Shown here one piece after another: positions 16,478 through 24,343 of a stretch of 64,000 nucleotides of DNA. The notes under the pieces were generated by a model. That model was not told where the DNA came from and made no database searches. It saw only the letters and a program-made list of their open reading frames with translations. The DNA is from Nocardioides halotolerans DSM 19273 (GTDB lineage Bacteria; Actinomycetota; Actinomycetes; Propionibacteriales; Nocardioidaceae), in NCBI RefSeq assembly GCF_000422805.1, contig NZ_AUGT01000021.1, positions 99,740 to 163,739 on the forward strand, in the 5' to 3' direction. The position numbers and the translations under genes are program-made. Every line of letters begins with the position of its first letter. Within the stretch, counting starts at the first letter, position 1.

Positions 16478-16794
16478 CAGGGCAGGGCCCTGACCGCGAC
16501 GACGGCCGAGGGCCTCAGGGCGCCGTAGAGGTGCGGGAAGGTCTCGTCCACGCCCGGCGCGGGTGGCTCCTCGACGAGCGGCGCGTCGAGCAGGTCCGTG
16601 TCGATCTCGAGCAGCACCAGCGGCTCGGCCACGTCGGCGTAGTACCGCTCGCGGACGCCCTCCCACTGGTCGGCCCGGCTGCAGTGGATGAACCCCTCCT
16701 GCTCGAGCGTCACGCCGAGGGTGCTGATGGTGTAGGCGCCGTCGCGCTGCGCCTGCTCCCAGTCCGCCGCCGTGGCGACGTGGTAGATCCGCAT
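16477..16794 (-). CDS. DUF952 family protein
   Basis: Protein of 105 residues with the DUF952 pattern: N-terminal RIYHVATAADWEQAQ, then EGFIHCSRADQ, LVLLEIDTDLL and FPHLYGAL. This family is related in fold to ADP-ribosyl-handling domains, but its function is unproven. The ATG at 16794 lies five bases after the stop of the upstream DinB-like gene, so the two form an operon. Its stop codon overlaps the repeat unit downstream. Confidence 0.9.
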   Translation of the reverse strand: MRIYHVATAADWEQAQRDGAYTISTLGVTLEQEGFIHCSRADQWEGVRERYYADVAEPLVLLEIDTDLLDAPLVEEPPAPGVDETFPHLYGALRPSAVVAVRALP

Positions 16795-16798
16795 GACC

Positions 16799-17266
16799 TC
16801 ATCGTGCCTGCACCGACCCCAGCCGACCCACCTGCTCGGCGTACCAGACGACGCCGGTGAGGTGCTCGCAGATCTCCCGCACCGTCCAGCTCGGCGTGCG
16901 CGGCCGGTCCCACTCGTCCGGCCCCGCGGCCGCGACGCGCAGAGCGAAGCTGCGCCCCAGCCGCCGGAGCCGCTGGCGGGCCTCGTCGAGGTCCTGCTCG
17001 GCGAACCGCGCCCAGTCGCTCTCGAACGTCGCCAGGCTCGCGTGCCACTCGTCCGGCTGGGTCGGCACCCCGGCCAGCATCGCCTCGACCTCGGCGAGGT
17101 GGTCGATCACGTGGTCGGCGATGCGGCGTACGGCCTTGTGCGGTGTGTAGACCCGGTCGCCGTCCTCGCTGACGCAGGGCCGCCCGTCCCACGCCAGCCA
17201 CGTCTGGGCGATCGCGAGGCACTCCTCGACGGCCTGCTCCACCTTCGTGCCGGGGTTCTCGTCCAT
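16799..17266 (-). CDS. DinB/maleylpyruvate-isomerase-like protein
   Basis: A 155-residue helical protein of the DinB-like metal-dependent superfamily. Candidate metal ligands are in RIADHVIDHLAEVE and the late EICEHLTGVVWY. SWTVREICEHL is the usual final motif. Members use mycothiol or other thiols, or have unknown roles; the exact activity cannot be read here. ATG 17266 lies six bases from a TAGCGT -10 box. It is the first gene of a two-gene unit with DUF952. Confidence 0.78.
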   Translation of the reverse strand: MDENPGTKVEQAVEECLAIAQTWLAWDGRPCVSEDGDRVYTPHKAVRRIADHVIDHLAEVEAMLAGVPTQPDEWHASLATFESDWARFAEQDLDEARQRLRRLGRSFALRVAAAGPDEWDRPRTPSWTVREICEHLTGVVWYAEQVGRLGSVQAR

Positions 17267-17285
17267 GCCTCGACGCTAGGACCGG

Positions 17286-17311
17286 GACGCTTCCGCCGGC
17301 ATGGAAGCGTC
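17286..17311. repeat. Perfect 9-bp hairpin upstream of the DinB-like gene
   Basis: GACGCTTCC (17286-17294) pairs with GGAAGCGTC (17303-17311) across an 8-base loop. It lies just upstream of the -10 box (17273-17278) of the minus-strand DinB-like gene, overlapping the expected -35 zone, so it could be an operator. Confidence 0.45.
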
Positions 17312-17349
17312 ACGAGCCCCCTGTGGACGGTTCGTGGCCAGATCGCGAT

Positions 17350-17390
17350 GCCGAGCCGTCGTTACTGCTCATCAGTAACGCCGACTCGGC
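17350..17390. terminator. Hairpin downstream of nucS
   Basis: Outer arms GCCGAG (17350-17355) and CTCGGC (17385-17390), with an inner perfect stem GTTACTG-CTCAT-CAGTAAC (17361-17379), form one long hairpin 34 bases after the nucS stop on its strand. AACGCCGACTCG occurs twice nearby (about 17377 and 17411). This looks like an intrinsic terminator without a T tract. Confidence 0.55.
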
Positions 17391-17423
17391 GGGCTACTCG
17401 TCAGCAGGAACGCCGACTCGCGG

Positions 17424-18107
17424 TCAGAAGAGGCGGTGGCTGGGGTCGTCGAGGCCGCGGAGGGCGTCGTAGTCGACGACCGCGCAGGTGATGCCGCGGT
17501 CCTCGGCCAGGACGCGGGCCTGCGGCTTGATGAGCTGGGCGGCGAAGATGCCGCGGACCGGGCCCTTGGTGGTCAGGAGGGGCTCTCGGTTGAGCAGGTC
17601 GAGGTAGCGGGTGAGCTGCTCGACGCCGTCGATCTCGCCGCGGCGCTTGATCTCGACCGCGACCGAGAGGCCGGAGGCGTCGCGGCACATCAGGTCGACC
17701 GGGCCGATGGCGGTGGGGTACTCGCGACGCACGAGCGTCAGCCCCTCGGCGAGGGTGGCCGGGTGCTCGGCCAGCAGCTCCTGGAGGTGCTTCTCCACGC
17801 CGTCCTTCTGGAGGCCCGGGTCGACGCCGAGCTCGTGGGAGGAGTCGTGCTGGATCTCCTCGAGCAGGATCCGCAGCGTGTCGCCGTCCTTGCCCGTGAC
17901 GGTCCACTCGACGGTGCCGTCCTCCGAGACGCCCTCCTTGACCGAGCAGGGCGGCGACATCCAGTTGAGGGGCTTGTAGGAGCCGCCGTCGGAGTGCACC
18001 AGCACGGAGCCGTCGGCCTTGACCATCAGCACGCGCGGCGCCATCGGCAGGTGAGCGGTGAGCCGCCCCGCGTAGTCGACCTGGCAGCGGGCCACGACCA
18101 ATCTCAC
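17424..18107 (-). CDS. nucS: Mismatch-specific endonuclease NucS/EndoMS
   Basis: DNA endonuclease that cuts both strands at mismatches; in actinobacteria without MutS/MutL it carries out mismatch repair. The 227 residues have an N-terminal DNA-binding domain ([17 protein letters not shown]) and a C-terminal nuclease domain with [18 protein letters not shown] and QLTRYLD (Asp, Glu-x-Lys and Gln of the RecB-like site). The tail ends SHRLF, resembling the terminal clamp-binding motif. GTG 18107 sits eight bases after a TAGATT box. Confidence 0.96.
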   Translation of the reverse strand: MRLVVARCQVDYAGRLTAHLPMAPRVLMVKADGSVLVHSDGGSYKPLNWMSPPCSVKEGVSEDGTVEWTVTGKDGDTLRILLEEIQHDSSHELGVDPGLQKDGVEKHLQELLAEHPATLAEGLTLVRREYPTAIGPVDLMCRDASGLSVAVEIKRRGEIDGVEQLTRYLDLLNREPLLTTKGPVRGIFAAQLIKPQARVLAEDRGITCAVVDYDALRGLDDPSHRLF

Positions 18108-18143
18108 GAGGGCCGAATCTACCGTGGCCGCGGCTCCCGCCCC

Positions 18144-20123
18144 TCAGCAGATGACCGCGACCACGGTCCCCTTGCCGCCGGCCCCCGGCGACGCGCCGTA
18201 CGACGACGTCTTGACGACCACGAGGTGGGTGACCGTGCCGGTGATGCTCGAGCCCGCCTTGGTGACCTTGCTCGTCACGAGCGTGCCCATGTAGCTCGGC
18301 ACCGTCGCCGGCGGAGCACCGCTGTTGCCCGGGTCGGCGGCGAAGGTCCCGCCGCAGGCCGGCGGCGTGCCGGGCGAGGTCGCGAAGCCCTTGAAGGCGT
18401 TCGGCGCGGCCCCGCCGCTGAGCGAGTTGTCCTTCTCCCACTGCGCGCCGAAGAACGTCACCGCCGAGCCGGTCGCGGCGTTGCGGTCGCCGATGGCGAA
18501 GGCGCCACGGCTCGGGAACGCGTAGACGATCACCGAGTCGGAGTCGGAGCTGGCGAGGTAGTAGTCGTCCTGGGCGAACTCCGAGACCACGCTCACCGGG
18601 CCGAGCGGCTGGGCGACCGCGGCGATGTCGCAGGCCGCGCGTCCGGCCGCGTCGGTGAGCGCGGTGCAGCTCTGCGCCGACGAGCCGGTGCCGAGGGTGA
18701 AGGTCACGCTCCGGCCGGCGATGGCCGGGGCGCCGTCGTCCTCGGTGAGGAGGGCCGACGCGTGCGCCGTGCCGCCGTCGAGGATGACGGTGTCGCCGGT
18801 GTAGACGAGCGAGGTCTGCTCGCGGGTGACCATGAACGTCGTGCTCGTCGAGCTGGGCTGGCTGCCCGCGTCGCCGGCGAACGACGCCGAGACGGTGTAC
18901 GCGCCCGCCGGCTCCTGCGGCGTGATCGAGCAGGAGGCCCGGCCCGCCGCGTCGGTGACGGCGTCGCAGCTCTCCGAGGCCATGGAGAAGTGCACGGTCC
19001 TGCCGACGACCGGCGAGGCGTCGTAGGTGCGGGTGAGCGTGGCCCCGAGCGTGGCCGGGTCGTGGAAGTCGCCGTTCGTCGCGCCGTCGTAGGTCAGCGT
19101 CGTCCGGGCCCGCTCGACGGTCTGGGTCACCGAGCCCGAGCTCCCGTTGTGGGTGCCGCTGCCGGCGTACGTCGCTGTGATCGTGTGGCTGCCGACGGTG
19201 AGGACGGACGTGCTGACCGAGGCCTTCCCGGACCCGTCGAGGGTGCCGGTCCCGAGGGCCGTCCCGTTGTCGCTGAACTGCACCGTGCCACCCGGGGTGC
19301 CCGCGCCCGGCGCGACCGGGCCGACGGTCGCCGTGAACGTCACCGACTGCCCCAGCTCCGACGGGTTGTGCGAGGACGACACCGTGGTCTGGGTGTCCGA
19401 CTTCTGCACGATCTGGCCGCCGGCCAGGGCACCGGAGCTGTCGAGGGTGTTCGGGTTGGTGCTCGTGAACGCCGCCGTGACCGGGTGGTTGCCGACCGTC
19501 AGCGTCGAGGTGCTGACCGAGGCGTGCCCGGCGCCGTCGACGGCTTGCGGGGCGCCGAGGTCGGCCCCGTCGACCTGGAACTGGACGGTGCCGGCGACCG
19601 CTCCACCGCCCGTCCTGGTGACGGCGGCGGTGAACGTGACGTCCTGCCCGAAGCTCGAGGGGTTGGCCGAGGACCCGATCCCGACGCTGCTCGGCTGGGC
19701 CGGCGGCGGGTTCACGTGGTGGCTCGCCGCCACGATGCCCGGGCACGGGCCGGTGTTGAGGATCGCGACAGCCACGATGGTGTGGTCGCCCACGTCGAGG
19801 CTGGAGGTGGTGAAGAACGCCTCCGTGTTGTCCTTCAGCGGCACCAGCGGCACGATCTCCGTGCCGAGGAAGCTGGCGCCGTCGAAGAAGTTCACCACCC
19901 CGACCGGTGACGGGCCCGTCTCCGCCGGCAGGCTGGCCGCGGCGAAGAACCGGAAGGTCGCGGGCTGACCCAAGGTGCTCGGGTTGCTCCTCGCCTGCAG
20001 GGTGCAGGCCGTCGTGATGGTGCCCGCAGCCGCCGGTGGCGACAGCGGACCGAGGAGCAGGGCGCCACCGACGAGGGCACCGGCCAGGAGCGTGGCAGAA
20101 CCGTTGCGCGGGAGACCGACCAT
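18144..20123 (-). CDS. Secreted multi-domain Ig-like repeat protein
   Basis: Protein of 659 residues with a signal peptide (ATLLAGALVGGALLLGPLSP, then AAAG). At least three or four bacterial Ig-like (Big_3 type) domains follow, marked by NPSTLGQPATF, NPSSFGQDVTFTA and NPSELGQSVTFTA starts and STLTVGNHPVTA or SVLTVGSHTITATY ends. The C-terminal 200 residues are different and have paired cysteines (CGGTFAADPG ... VVAVIC). No LPxTG sorting signal is seen, so it is probably released or held otherwise. Role in adhesion is a guess. Confidence 0.88.
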   Translation of the reverse strand: MVGLPRNGSATLLAGALVGGALLLGPLSPPAAAGTITTACTLQARSNPSTLGQPATFRFFAAASLPAETGPSPVGVVNFFDGASFLGTEIVPLVPLKDNTEAFFTTSSLDVGDHTIVAVAILNTGPCPGIVAASHHVNPPPAQPSSVGIGSSANPSSFGQDVTFTAAVTRTGGGAVAGTVQFQVDGADLGAPQAVDGAGHASVSTSTLTVGNHPVTAAFTSTNPNTLDSSGALAGGQIVQKSDTQTTVSSSHNPSELGQSVTFTATVGPVAPGAGTPGGTVQFSDNGTALGTGTLDGSGKASVSTSVLTVGSHTITATYAGSGTHNGSSGSVTQTVERARTTLTYDGATNGDFHDPATLGATLTRTYDASPVVGRTVHFSMASESCDAVTDAAGRASCSITPQEPAGAYTVSASFAGDAGSQPSSTSTTFMVTREQTSLVYTGDTVILDGGTAHASALLTEDDGAPAIAGRSVTFTLGTGSSAQSCTALTDAAGRAACDIAAVAQPLGPVSVVSEFAQDDYYLASSDSDSVIVYAFPSRGAFAIGDRNAATGSAVTFFGAQWEKDNSLSGGAAPNAFKGFATSPGTPPACGGTFAADPGNSGAPPATVPSYMGTLVTSKVTKAGSSITGTVTHLVVVKTSSYGASPGAGGKGTVVAVIC

Positions 20124-20156
20124 GGTGGCATCGTCCTCGGCGTGGACCCGGACGGC

Positions 20157-20696
20157 ATGACCCCATTGGGCTATGTGCGTCCGCGGATCCGTGCGGCCCG
20201 GGCGTCCGACCTCCGGCACGTCGCGCCGATCGAGGACGCCGGCGGACCGCAGTTCGCGGAGCACTTCGGCGAGGCCGTCGAGCCGGTCCTGCTCAGCCCG
20301 GCGACGGACGGCCGGCACCGCGCCGCCGAGCCCGGGTTCCTCCTGGTCGCCGTCGGCGAGGACGACGAGCCGGTCGGCTTCGTGCACGTGCTGGAGCTCG
20401 ACGGGCACGCCCACCTCGAGCAGCTCTCGGTCCACCCCACCCACCAGCGCCGGGGGATCGGCGCCGCCCTGACGCGCGCGGCGATCGCGGAGGCCCGCGC
20501 CCGCGGCTTCGACCGGCTCAGTCTCTGCACCTACCGCGACGTGCCGTGGAACGGCCCGTTCTACCGGTCGCTCGGGTTCGCCGAGGTCGCCGAGGCCGAC
20601 CTCGCGCCGTACGAGCGCCGGCTCCGCGAGGTGGAGCGCGACCTGCGTCTCGACGTGAACGGCGTGCGCGTCGTGATGAGCATCGCACTCGGGTGA
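20157..20696 (+). CDS. GNAT family N-acetyltransferase
   Basis: Acetyl-CoA-dependent acyltransferase of 179 residues. The acetyl-CoA site is LEQLSVHPTHQRRGIGAAL, followed by AIAEARARGFDRLSLCTY and FYRSLGF. The substrate is unknown. ATG 20157 is chosen; a GTG at 20142 is also in frame. It lies upstream of the dehydrogenase, and its stop codon is close to the candidate operator at 20692. Confidence 0.9.
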   Translation: MTPLGYVRPRIRAARASDLRHVAPIEDAGGPQFAEHFGEAVEPVLLSPATDGRHRAAEPGFLLVAVGEDDEPVGFVHVLELDGHAHLEQLSVHPTHQRRGIGAALTRAAIAEARARGFDRLSLCTYRDVPWNGPFYRSLGFAEVAEADLAPYERRLREVERDLRLDVNGVRVVMSIALG

Positions 20697-20709
20697 ACAC
20701 TCGCTAACC
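20692..20709. promoter_or_regulatory. Candidate operator upstream of the 3-hydroxyacyl-CoA dehydrogenase
   Basis: GGTGAACACTCGCTAACC, of the form GGTKA-N8-TAACM, ends 20 bases before ATG 20730 and just before the TAGGCT -10 box. The right half CGCTAACC is identical to that of the site at 36280-36297. Confidence 0.45.
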
Positions 20710-20729
20710 GGTCAACTAGGCTCCGGCGC

Positions 20730-22544
20730 ATGACTGAGCAGGCCGCCCAGCCCCGCACGTTCTCGACCATCGGCGTCGTCGGACTCGGCACCATGGGTGC
20801 CGGCATCGCCGAGGTGTTCGCGCGCAACGGGTTCAGCGTCATCGGCGTCGAGGTCAACGACGACGCGCTGGCCCGTGGCCGGCAGCACCTCGAGCACTCG
20901 ACGTCGCGAGCGGTGAAGCGCGAGAAGCTCACCGAGGCGGAGGCCGCCGAGCTGCTGGCCCGGATCACCCTGACGACCACGATGAAGGACCTGCACGAGG
21001 CCGACTTCGTCGTCGAGGCCGTCGTCGAGTCGCTCGAGGTGAAGAAGCAGATCTTCGCCGAGCTCGAGGGCATCGTCGCGCCCGACGCGATCCTGGCGAC
21101 CAACACCTCGTCGCTGAGCGTCACCGAGATCTCGACCGCCAACGCCCACCCGGGCCGGGTCATCGGCGTCCACTTCTTCAACCCGGCGCCGGTGCAGAAC
21201 CTCGTCGAGATCGTCCGCACCGTCGTCACCGAGCCGCAGGTGCTGGAGGACGTCACCGCGCTGGTCGAGCAGCTCGGCAAGAACCCCGTCGTCTGCGGCG
21301 ACAAGGCGGGCTTCATCGCCAACACGCTGCTCTTCGGCTACCTCAACCACGCGGTCGCGATGTTCGAGGGCAAGTTCGCCTCGCGCGAGGACATCGACGC
21401 CGCGATGCGCTTCGGCTGCGGCTACCCGATGGGTCCGCTCCAGCTGCTCGACCTGATCGGCCTCGACACGGCCTACGAGATCCTCGAGACGATGTACCGC
21501 CAGGGCCGCGACCGCCTGCACGCGCCGGCCCCGATCCTCAAGCAGCTGGTCACCGCCGGCATGCTCGGCCGCAAGACCGGCCGCGGCTTCTACACCTACG
21601 ACGGGCCCGACAGCCCGGTCACCGTCGCCGACGACCTCACGCCGAGCGCCGACGACCGCCCGCAGCTGCAGCACCACATCGCGAAGGTCGGCGTCGTCGG
21701 CACCGGCACGATGGCCGGCGGCATCGTCGAGGTGTTCGCCAAGGGCGGGTACGACGTCCTCTTCGTCGGCCGCAGCCAGGACAAGGTCGACGGCGTGACC
21801 GCCGCGATCACCCGCAACTTGGACAAGCAGATCCAGCGCGGCCGGGCGACCGAGGACGACAAGGCGGCCGTGCTCGCCAGGGTCACCGGGACGACCTCGC
21901 TCGACGACCTGCGCGACGTCGACATCGTCGTCGAGGCGATCGCCGAGGACCTCGCGATCAAGACCACGCTGTTCAACAACCTCGACGACATCTGCACCGG
22001 TGGAAATGGGGGGCGAGGCGCGATCCTGGCCACCACGACGTCCTCGCTGCCGGTCATCGAGCTCGCGCGGGCCACCGACCGGCCCCAGGACGTCATCGGC
22101 ATGCACTTCTTCAACCCCGCGCCTGTGATGAAGCTGGTCGAGGTGGTCTCGACGGTGATGACCGACGACGACGTCGCCCAGACCGTCCGCGCGCTCTGCG
22201 ACAAGGTCGGGAAGGTCGCGGTCTCGTGCGCCGACCGCGCCGGGTTCATCGTCAACGCCCTGCTGTTCCCCTACCTCAACGACGCGGTCAAGATGCTCGA
22301 GGCGCACTACGCCACCGCCGACGACATCGACACCGCGATGAAGCAGGGCTGTGCGCTCCCCATGGGCCCCTTCGAGCTCCTCGACGTTGTCGGCAACGAC
22401 GTGTCGCTGGCCATCCAGCGCGAGCTCTACCTGGAGTTCCGCGAGCCGGGCTTCGCGCCCGCCCCGCTGCTGGAGCACCTGGTGACGGCCGGCTACCTCG
22501 GCCGCAAGACCAAGCGCGGCTTCCGGGACTACTCGGTCCGCTGA
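20730..22544 (+). CDS. 3-hydroxyacyl-CoA dehydrogenase with two tandem units
   Basis: Oxidoreductase interconverting 3-hydroxyacyl-CoA (probably hydroxybutyryl-CoA) and 3-oxoacyl-CoA. The 604 residues are a tandem duplication: each half has an NAD motif (GVVGLGTMGAGIAEVFARNG; GVVGTGTMAGGIVEVFAKGG), HFFNPAPV with the catalytic His, and DKAGFI or DRAGFI leading into the C-terminal dimer domain. The second copy carries an insert CTGGNGGRG before the ATTTSSLPV strand. Single-unit enzymes are about 285 residues, so this is a fusion. ATG 20730 lies seven bases after TAGGCT. Confidence 0.93.
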   Translation: MTEQAAQPRTFSTIGVVGLGTMGAGIAEVFARNGFSVIGVEVNDDALARGRQHLEHSTSRAVKREKLTEAEAAELLARITLTTTMKDLHEADFVVEAVVESLEVKKQIFAELEGIVAPDAILATNTSSLSVTEISTANAHPGRVIGVHFFNPAPVQNLVEIVRTVVTEPQVLEDVTALVEQLGKNPVVCGDKAGFIANTLLFGYLNHAVAMFEGKFASREDIDAAMRFGCGYPMGPLQLLDLIGLDTAYEILETMYRQGRDRLHAPAPILKQLVTAGMLGRKTGRGFYTYDGPDSPVTVADDLTPSADDRPQLQHHIAKVGVVGTGTMAGGIVEVFAKGGYDVLFVGRSQDKVDGVTAAITRNLDKQIQRGRATEDDKAAVLARVTGTTSLDDLRDVDIVVEAIAEDLAIKTTLFNNLDDICTGGNGGRGAILATTTSSLPVIELARATDRPQDVIGMHFFNPAPVMKLVEVVSTVMTDDDVAQTVRALCDKVGKVAVSCADRAGFIVNALLFPYLNDAVKMLEAHYATADDIDTAMKQGCALPMGPFELLDVVGNDVSLAIQRELYLEFREPGFAPAPLLEHLVTAGYLGRKTKRGFRDYSVR

Positions 22545-22613
22545 TCGCGCGAGCCACGGAGCGGGATGGTCCGTGACGTCTGTGCCTGGAACCAGCGTTT
22601 CCACGGCTCGAAC

Positions 22614-22631
22614 GTCAGGGACTATCCCGAC
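22614..22631. terminator. Small hairpin after the dehydrogenase gene
   Basis: GTCAGGGA-CTA-TCCCGAC forms a 7-bp stem with one bulged base, 70 bases after the dehydrogenase stop. It is the only notable dyad in the 189-base gap before the peptidoglycan-binding gene; a terminator role is possible. Confidence 0.3.
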
Positions 22632-22733
22632 CGAGCCACGTGCAGGTCGACTCCGGCCGTGTCCGCACGGGCCCGGCAGATGGCCTGGGCGGGCCATGGA
22701 CAACCCGTCGTGCCGTGGGGTGGTCTCAGGGGC

Positions 22734-23327
22734 ATGACGTTCCTGCGCCGCGGCGCCGTCCTGATCTCCCCGCTGGCCGTGCTCGCCGGCTGCCTGGTCG
22801 CCGCGCCGCAGGCGCAGGCCGCTCCGGCCGACACCGCGCGTGCAGCCAAGCCCGCGTGCGCGCGCACGCTCGCGGCGTACCCGATCCTCAGGCCGGGTGA
22901 CCGCAAGGCCGCCGTGCGCACCCTGCAGTGCTCGCTGAACGACGTCGGAGCCGGGCCGGTGGTCGTGGACGGGTTCTACGGCCCGCAGACCAAGGCGGCG
23001 GTCAAGAGGATCACCGACGGCTTCGAGGGCACCGGGGCCCCGCACCCCTACCGGATCAACAACGGCTTCTGGACGCTGCTGTTCGGTCGCCAGCTGCCGG
23101 ACAGCAACCTCGCGATCGGCGCCCACGGTCCGGTCGTGAAGATCCTGCAACGGGCACTGCGCGCCGCGGGCGCGACCATCGTCGTCGACGGAAGCTTCGG
23201 GCCGCAGACCCAGCGCGTCGTCAAGGCCTACCAGCGCGAGCACCACATCCGGCCGGCCAACGGCGTCGTCAACGAGGACACCCGGTTCTTCCTCGGCATG
23301 GGCGGGGTGTTCGGCCAGCTCAGCTGA
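22734..23327 (+). CDS. Secreted peptidoglycan-binding protein
   Basis: Exported protein of 197 residues with two peptidoglycan-binding type 1 repeats: LRPGDRKAAVRTLQCSLND ... VDGFYGPQTKAAVK, and IGAHGPVVKILQRALRAAG ... VDGSFGPQTQRVVKAYQ. The signal peptide contains LAGC at residues 17-20, which could be a lipobox, and AQA further on, which could be an ordinary cleavage site. No catalytic domain is present, so it probably only attaches to the wall. The 3' end abuts a nested inverted repeat. Confidence 0.88.
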   Translation: MTFLRRGAVLISPLAVLAGCLVAAPQAQAAPADTARAAKPACARTLAAYPILRPGDRKAAVRTLQCSLNDVGAGPVVVDGFYGPQTKAAVKRITDGFEGTGAPHPYRINNGFWTLLFGRQLPDSNLAIGAHGPVVKILQRALRAAGATIVVDGSFGPQTQRVVKAYQREHHIRPANGVVNEDTRFFLGMGGVFGQLS

Positions 23328-23401
23328 GCCGTGTCTCTCAATTCATGGCGGCGCCGGACGCCGCCCAGATCACGCATCCACCAGCAATTCAGAGACACGG
23401 C
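23328..23401. repeat. Nested inverted repeat between convergent genes
   Basis: Outer arms 23328-23343 (GCCGTGTCTCTCAATT) and 23386-23401 are complementary at 15 of 16 positions. Inside is a perfect 7-bp hairpin GGCGGCG-CCGGA-CGCCGCC (23347-23365). The left arm begins one base after the stop of the plus-strand gene, and the right arm contains the TGA of the minus-strand gene (23391-23389). It could be a two-way terminator or a miniature insertion with short terminal repeats. Confidence 0.7.
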
Positions 23402-24291
23402 CTAGCGGTGACCGCCAGCTCGAGGAGGAGCGACGGCACGGCCGGGTCGTCGGCGTCGACCACCGCGACCAGGTCGAGCACGTCGTCGCGCCGGCCCGCC
23501 AGCGCCAGGCCCTCGAGCTTGGCCACCGCGCCGTCGACGAGCGGGAGCTCGGCCAGGTCGAGCACCTGCTCGCCGTCGAGCAGGGCGAGCGCGGCGCCGA
23601 CCACCGGCCCGTCGTCGTAGGTCGACGGCGAGTCCTCCGCCGCCGCGCTGACCAGCACCAGCCCGCCCGGGAGGCCGATCGCGTCGGTGATCGCCAGACC
23701 CACGCCGGCGACGGTGCCGAGGTCGTAGCGCCGCACGGCGGACACCCGCACGGCCGCGGGCGCGCCGGTGGCCTGGTCGAGCAGCGCATCGAGCGCGACG
23801 TCGACGCTGGCCGTCGGTGCGCCGGCCGAGGGGAGGCCGCGCTGGAACCACCGGAGCGCCTCGCCGACGACGGTCGCGCCCTCGAGGTTGAGCTGGTCGG
23901 CGGGGACCTCGAGGACGTCCGCGACGTGCGCGTAGACCGGCGCGAGGCCCGCGACCTGGATCGCGCTCTCGGAGAGGAGCACGCAGCGCATCCGGGCCGC
24001 CGTCGACCCCGACCCGAGGGCGAGCGTCCGTCCGTCGGGGAGCGCCACCACCGCCTCGAGGTCGGGCTTGAGCGCCTTCGTGCCGGCCGCCTCCGCGAAC
24101 GTGTCGTGACCCTGGACCGGAGGGAGCAGGCGGAGCCGCCGGCCCGACCCCGCCTCCCACACGCAGCCGTGGGTGGCGTCGTCCTGCACGACCAGCCAGC
24201 CGGCGGCGTACCTCGCGATGCCGGAGGCGGCCCGGACCGGCGTCCCGTCGCGGAACCGCAGGGGCGTGGCGCCGGCCAGCTCGATCCTCAC
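23389..24291 (-). CDS. Conserved actinobacterial protein of unknown function
   Basis: Protein of 300 residues with a likely beta-propeller-like pattern of repeated strands (YAAGWLVVQDDATHGCVW, LEAVVALPDGRTLALGSGS, RYDLGTVAGVGLAITDA, LVLVSAAAED, LDLVAVVDADDP). It resembles a DUF family widespread in actinobacteria (possibly DUF6910 or DUF6929), but I am not sure of the assignment. GTG 24291 is chosen because the conserved part begins there (MRIELAGATPLRF). The last four residues and the stop come from the nested inverted repeat. Confidence 0.7.
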   Translation of the reverse strand: MRIELAGATPLRFRDGTPVRAASGIARYAAGWLVVQDDATHGCVWEAGSGRRLRLLPPVQGHDTFAEAAGTKALKPDLEAVVALPDGRTLALGSGSTAARMRCVLLSESAIQVAGLAPVYAHVADVLEVPADQLNLEGATVVGEALRWFQRGLPSAGAPTASVDVALDALLDQATGAPAAVRVSAVRRYDLGTVAGVGLAITDAIGLPGGLVLVSAAAEDSPSTYDDGPVVGAALALLDGEQVLDLAELPLVDGAVAKLEGLALAGRRDDVLDLVAVVDADDPAVPSLLLELAVTARPCL

Positions 24292-24343
24292 GAAATGATC
24301 CGGGTGGTCATGTGAGCATGGTCTCAGGGGTACCAGCCTCGGT

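Noticed and set aside
17401..20166. A 921-codon minus-strand frame spanning nucS and the Ig-repeat gene
   Set aside because: It is Arg/Pro/Gly/His-rich and out of frame with two recognisable proteins on the same strand, NucS and the Ig-repeat protein.
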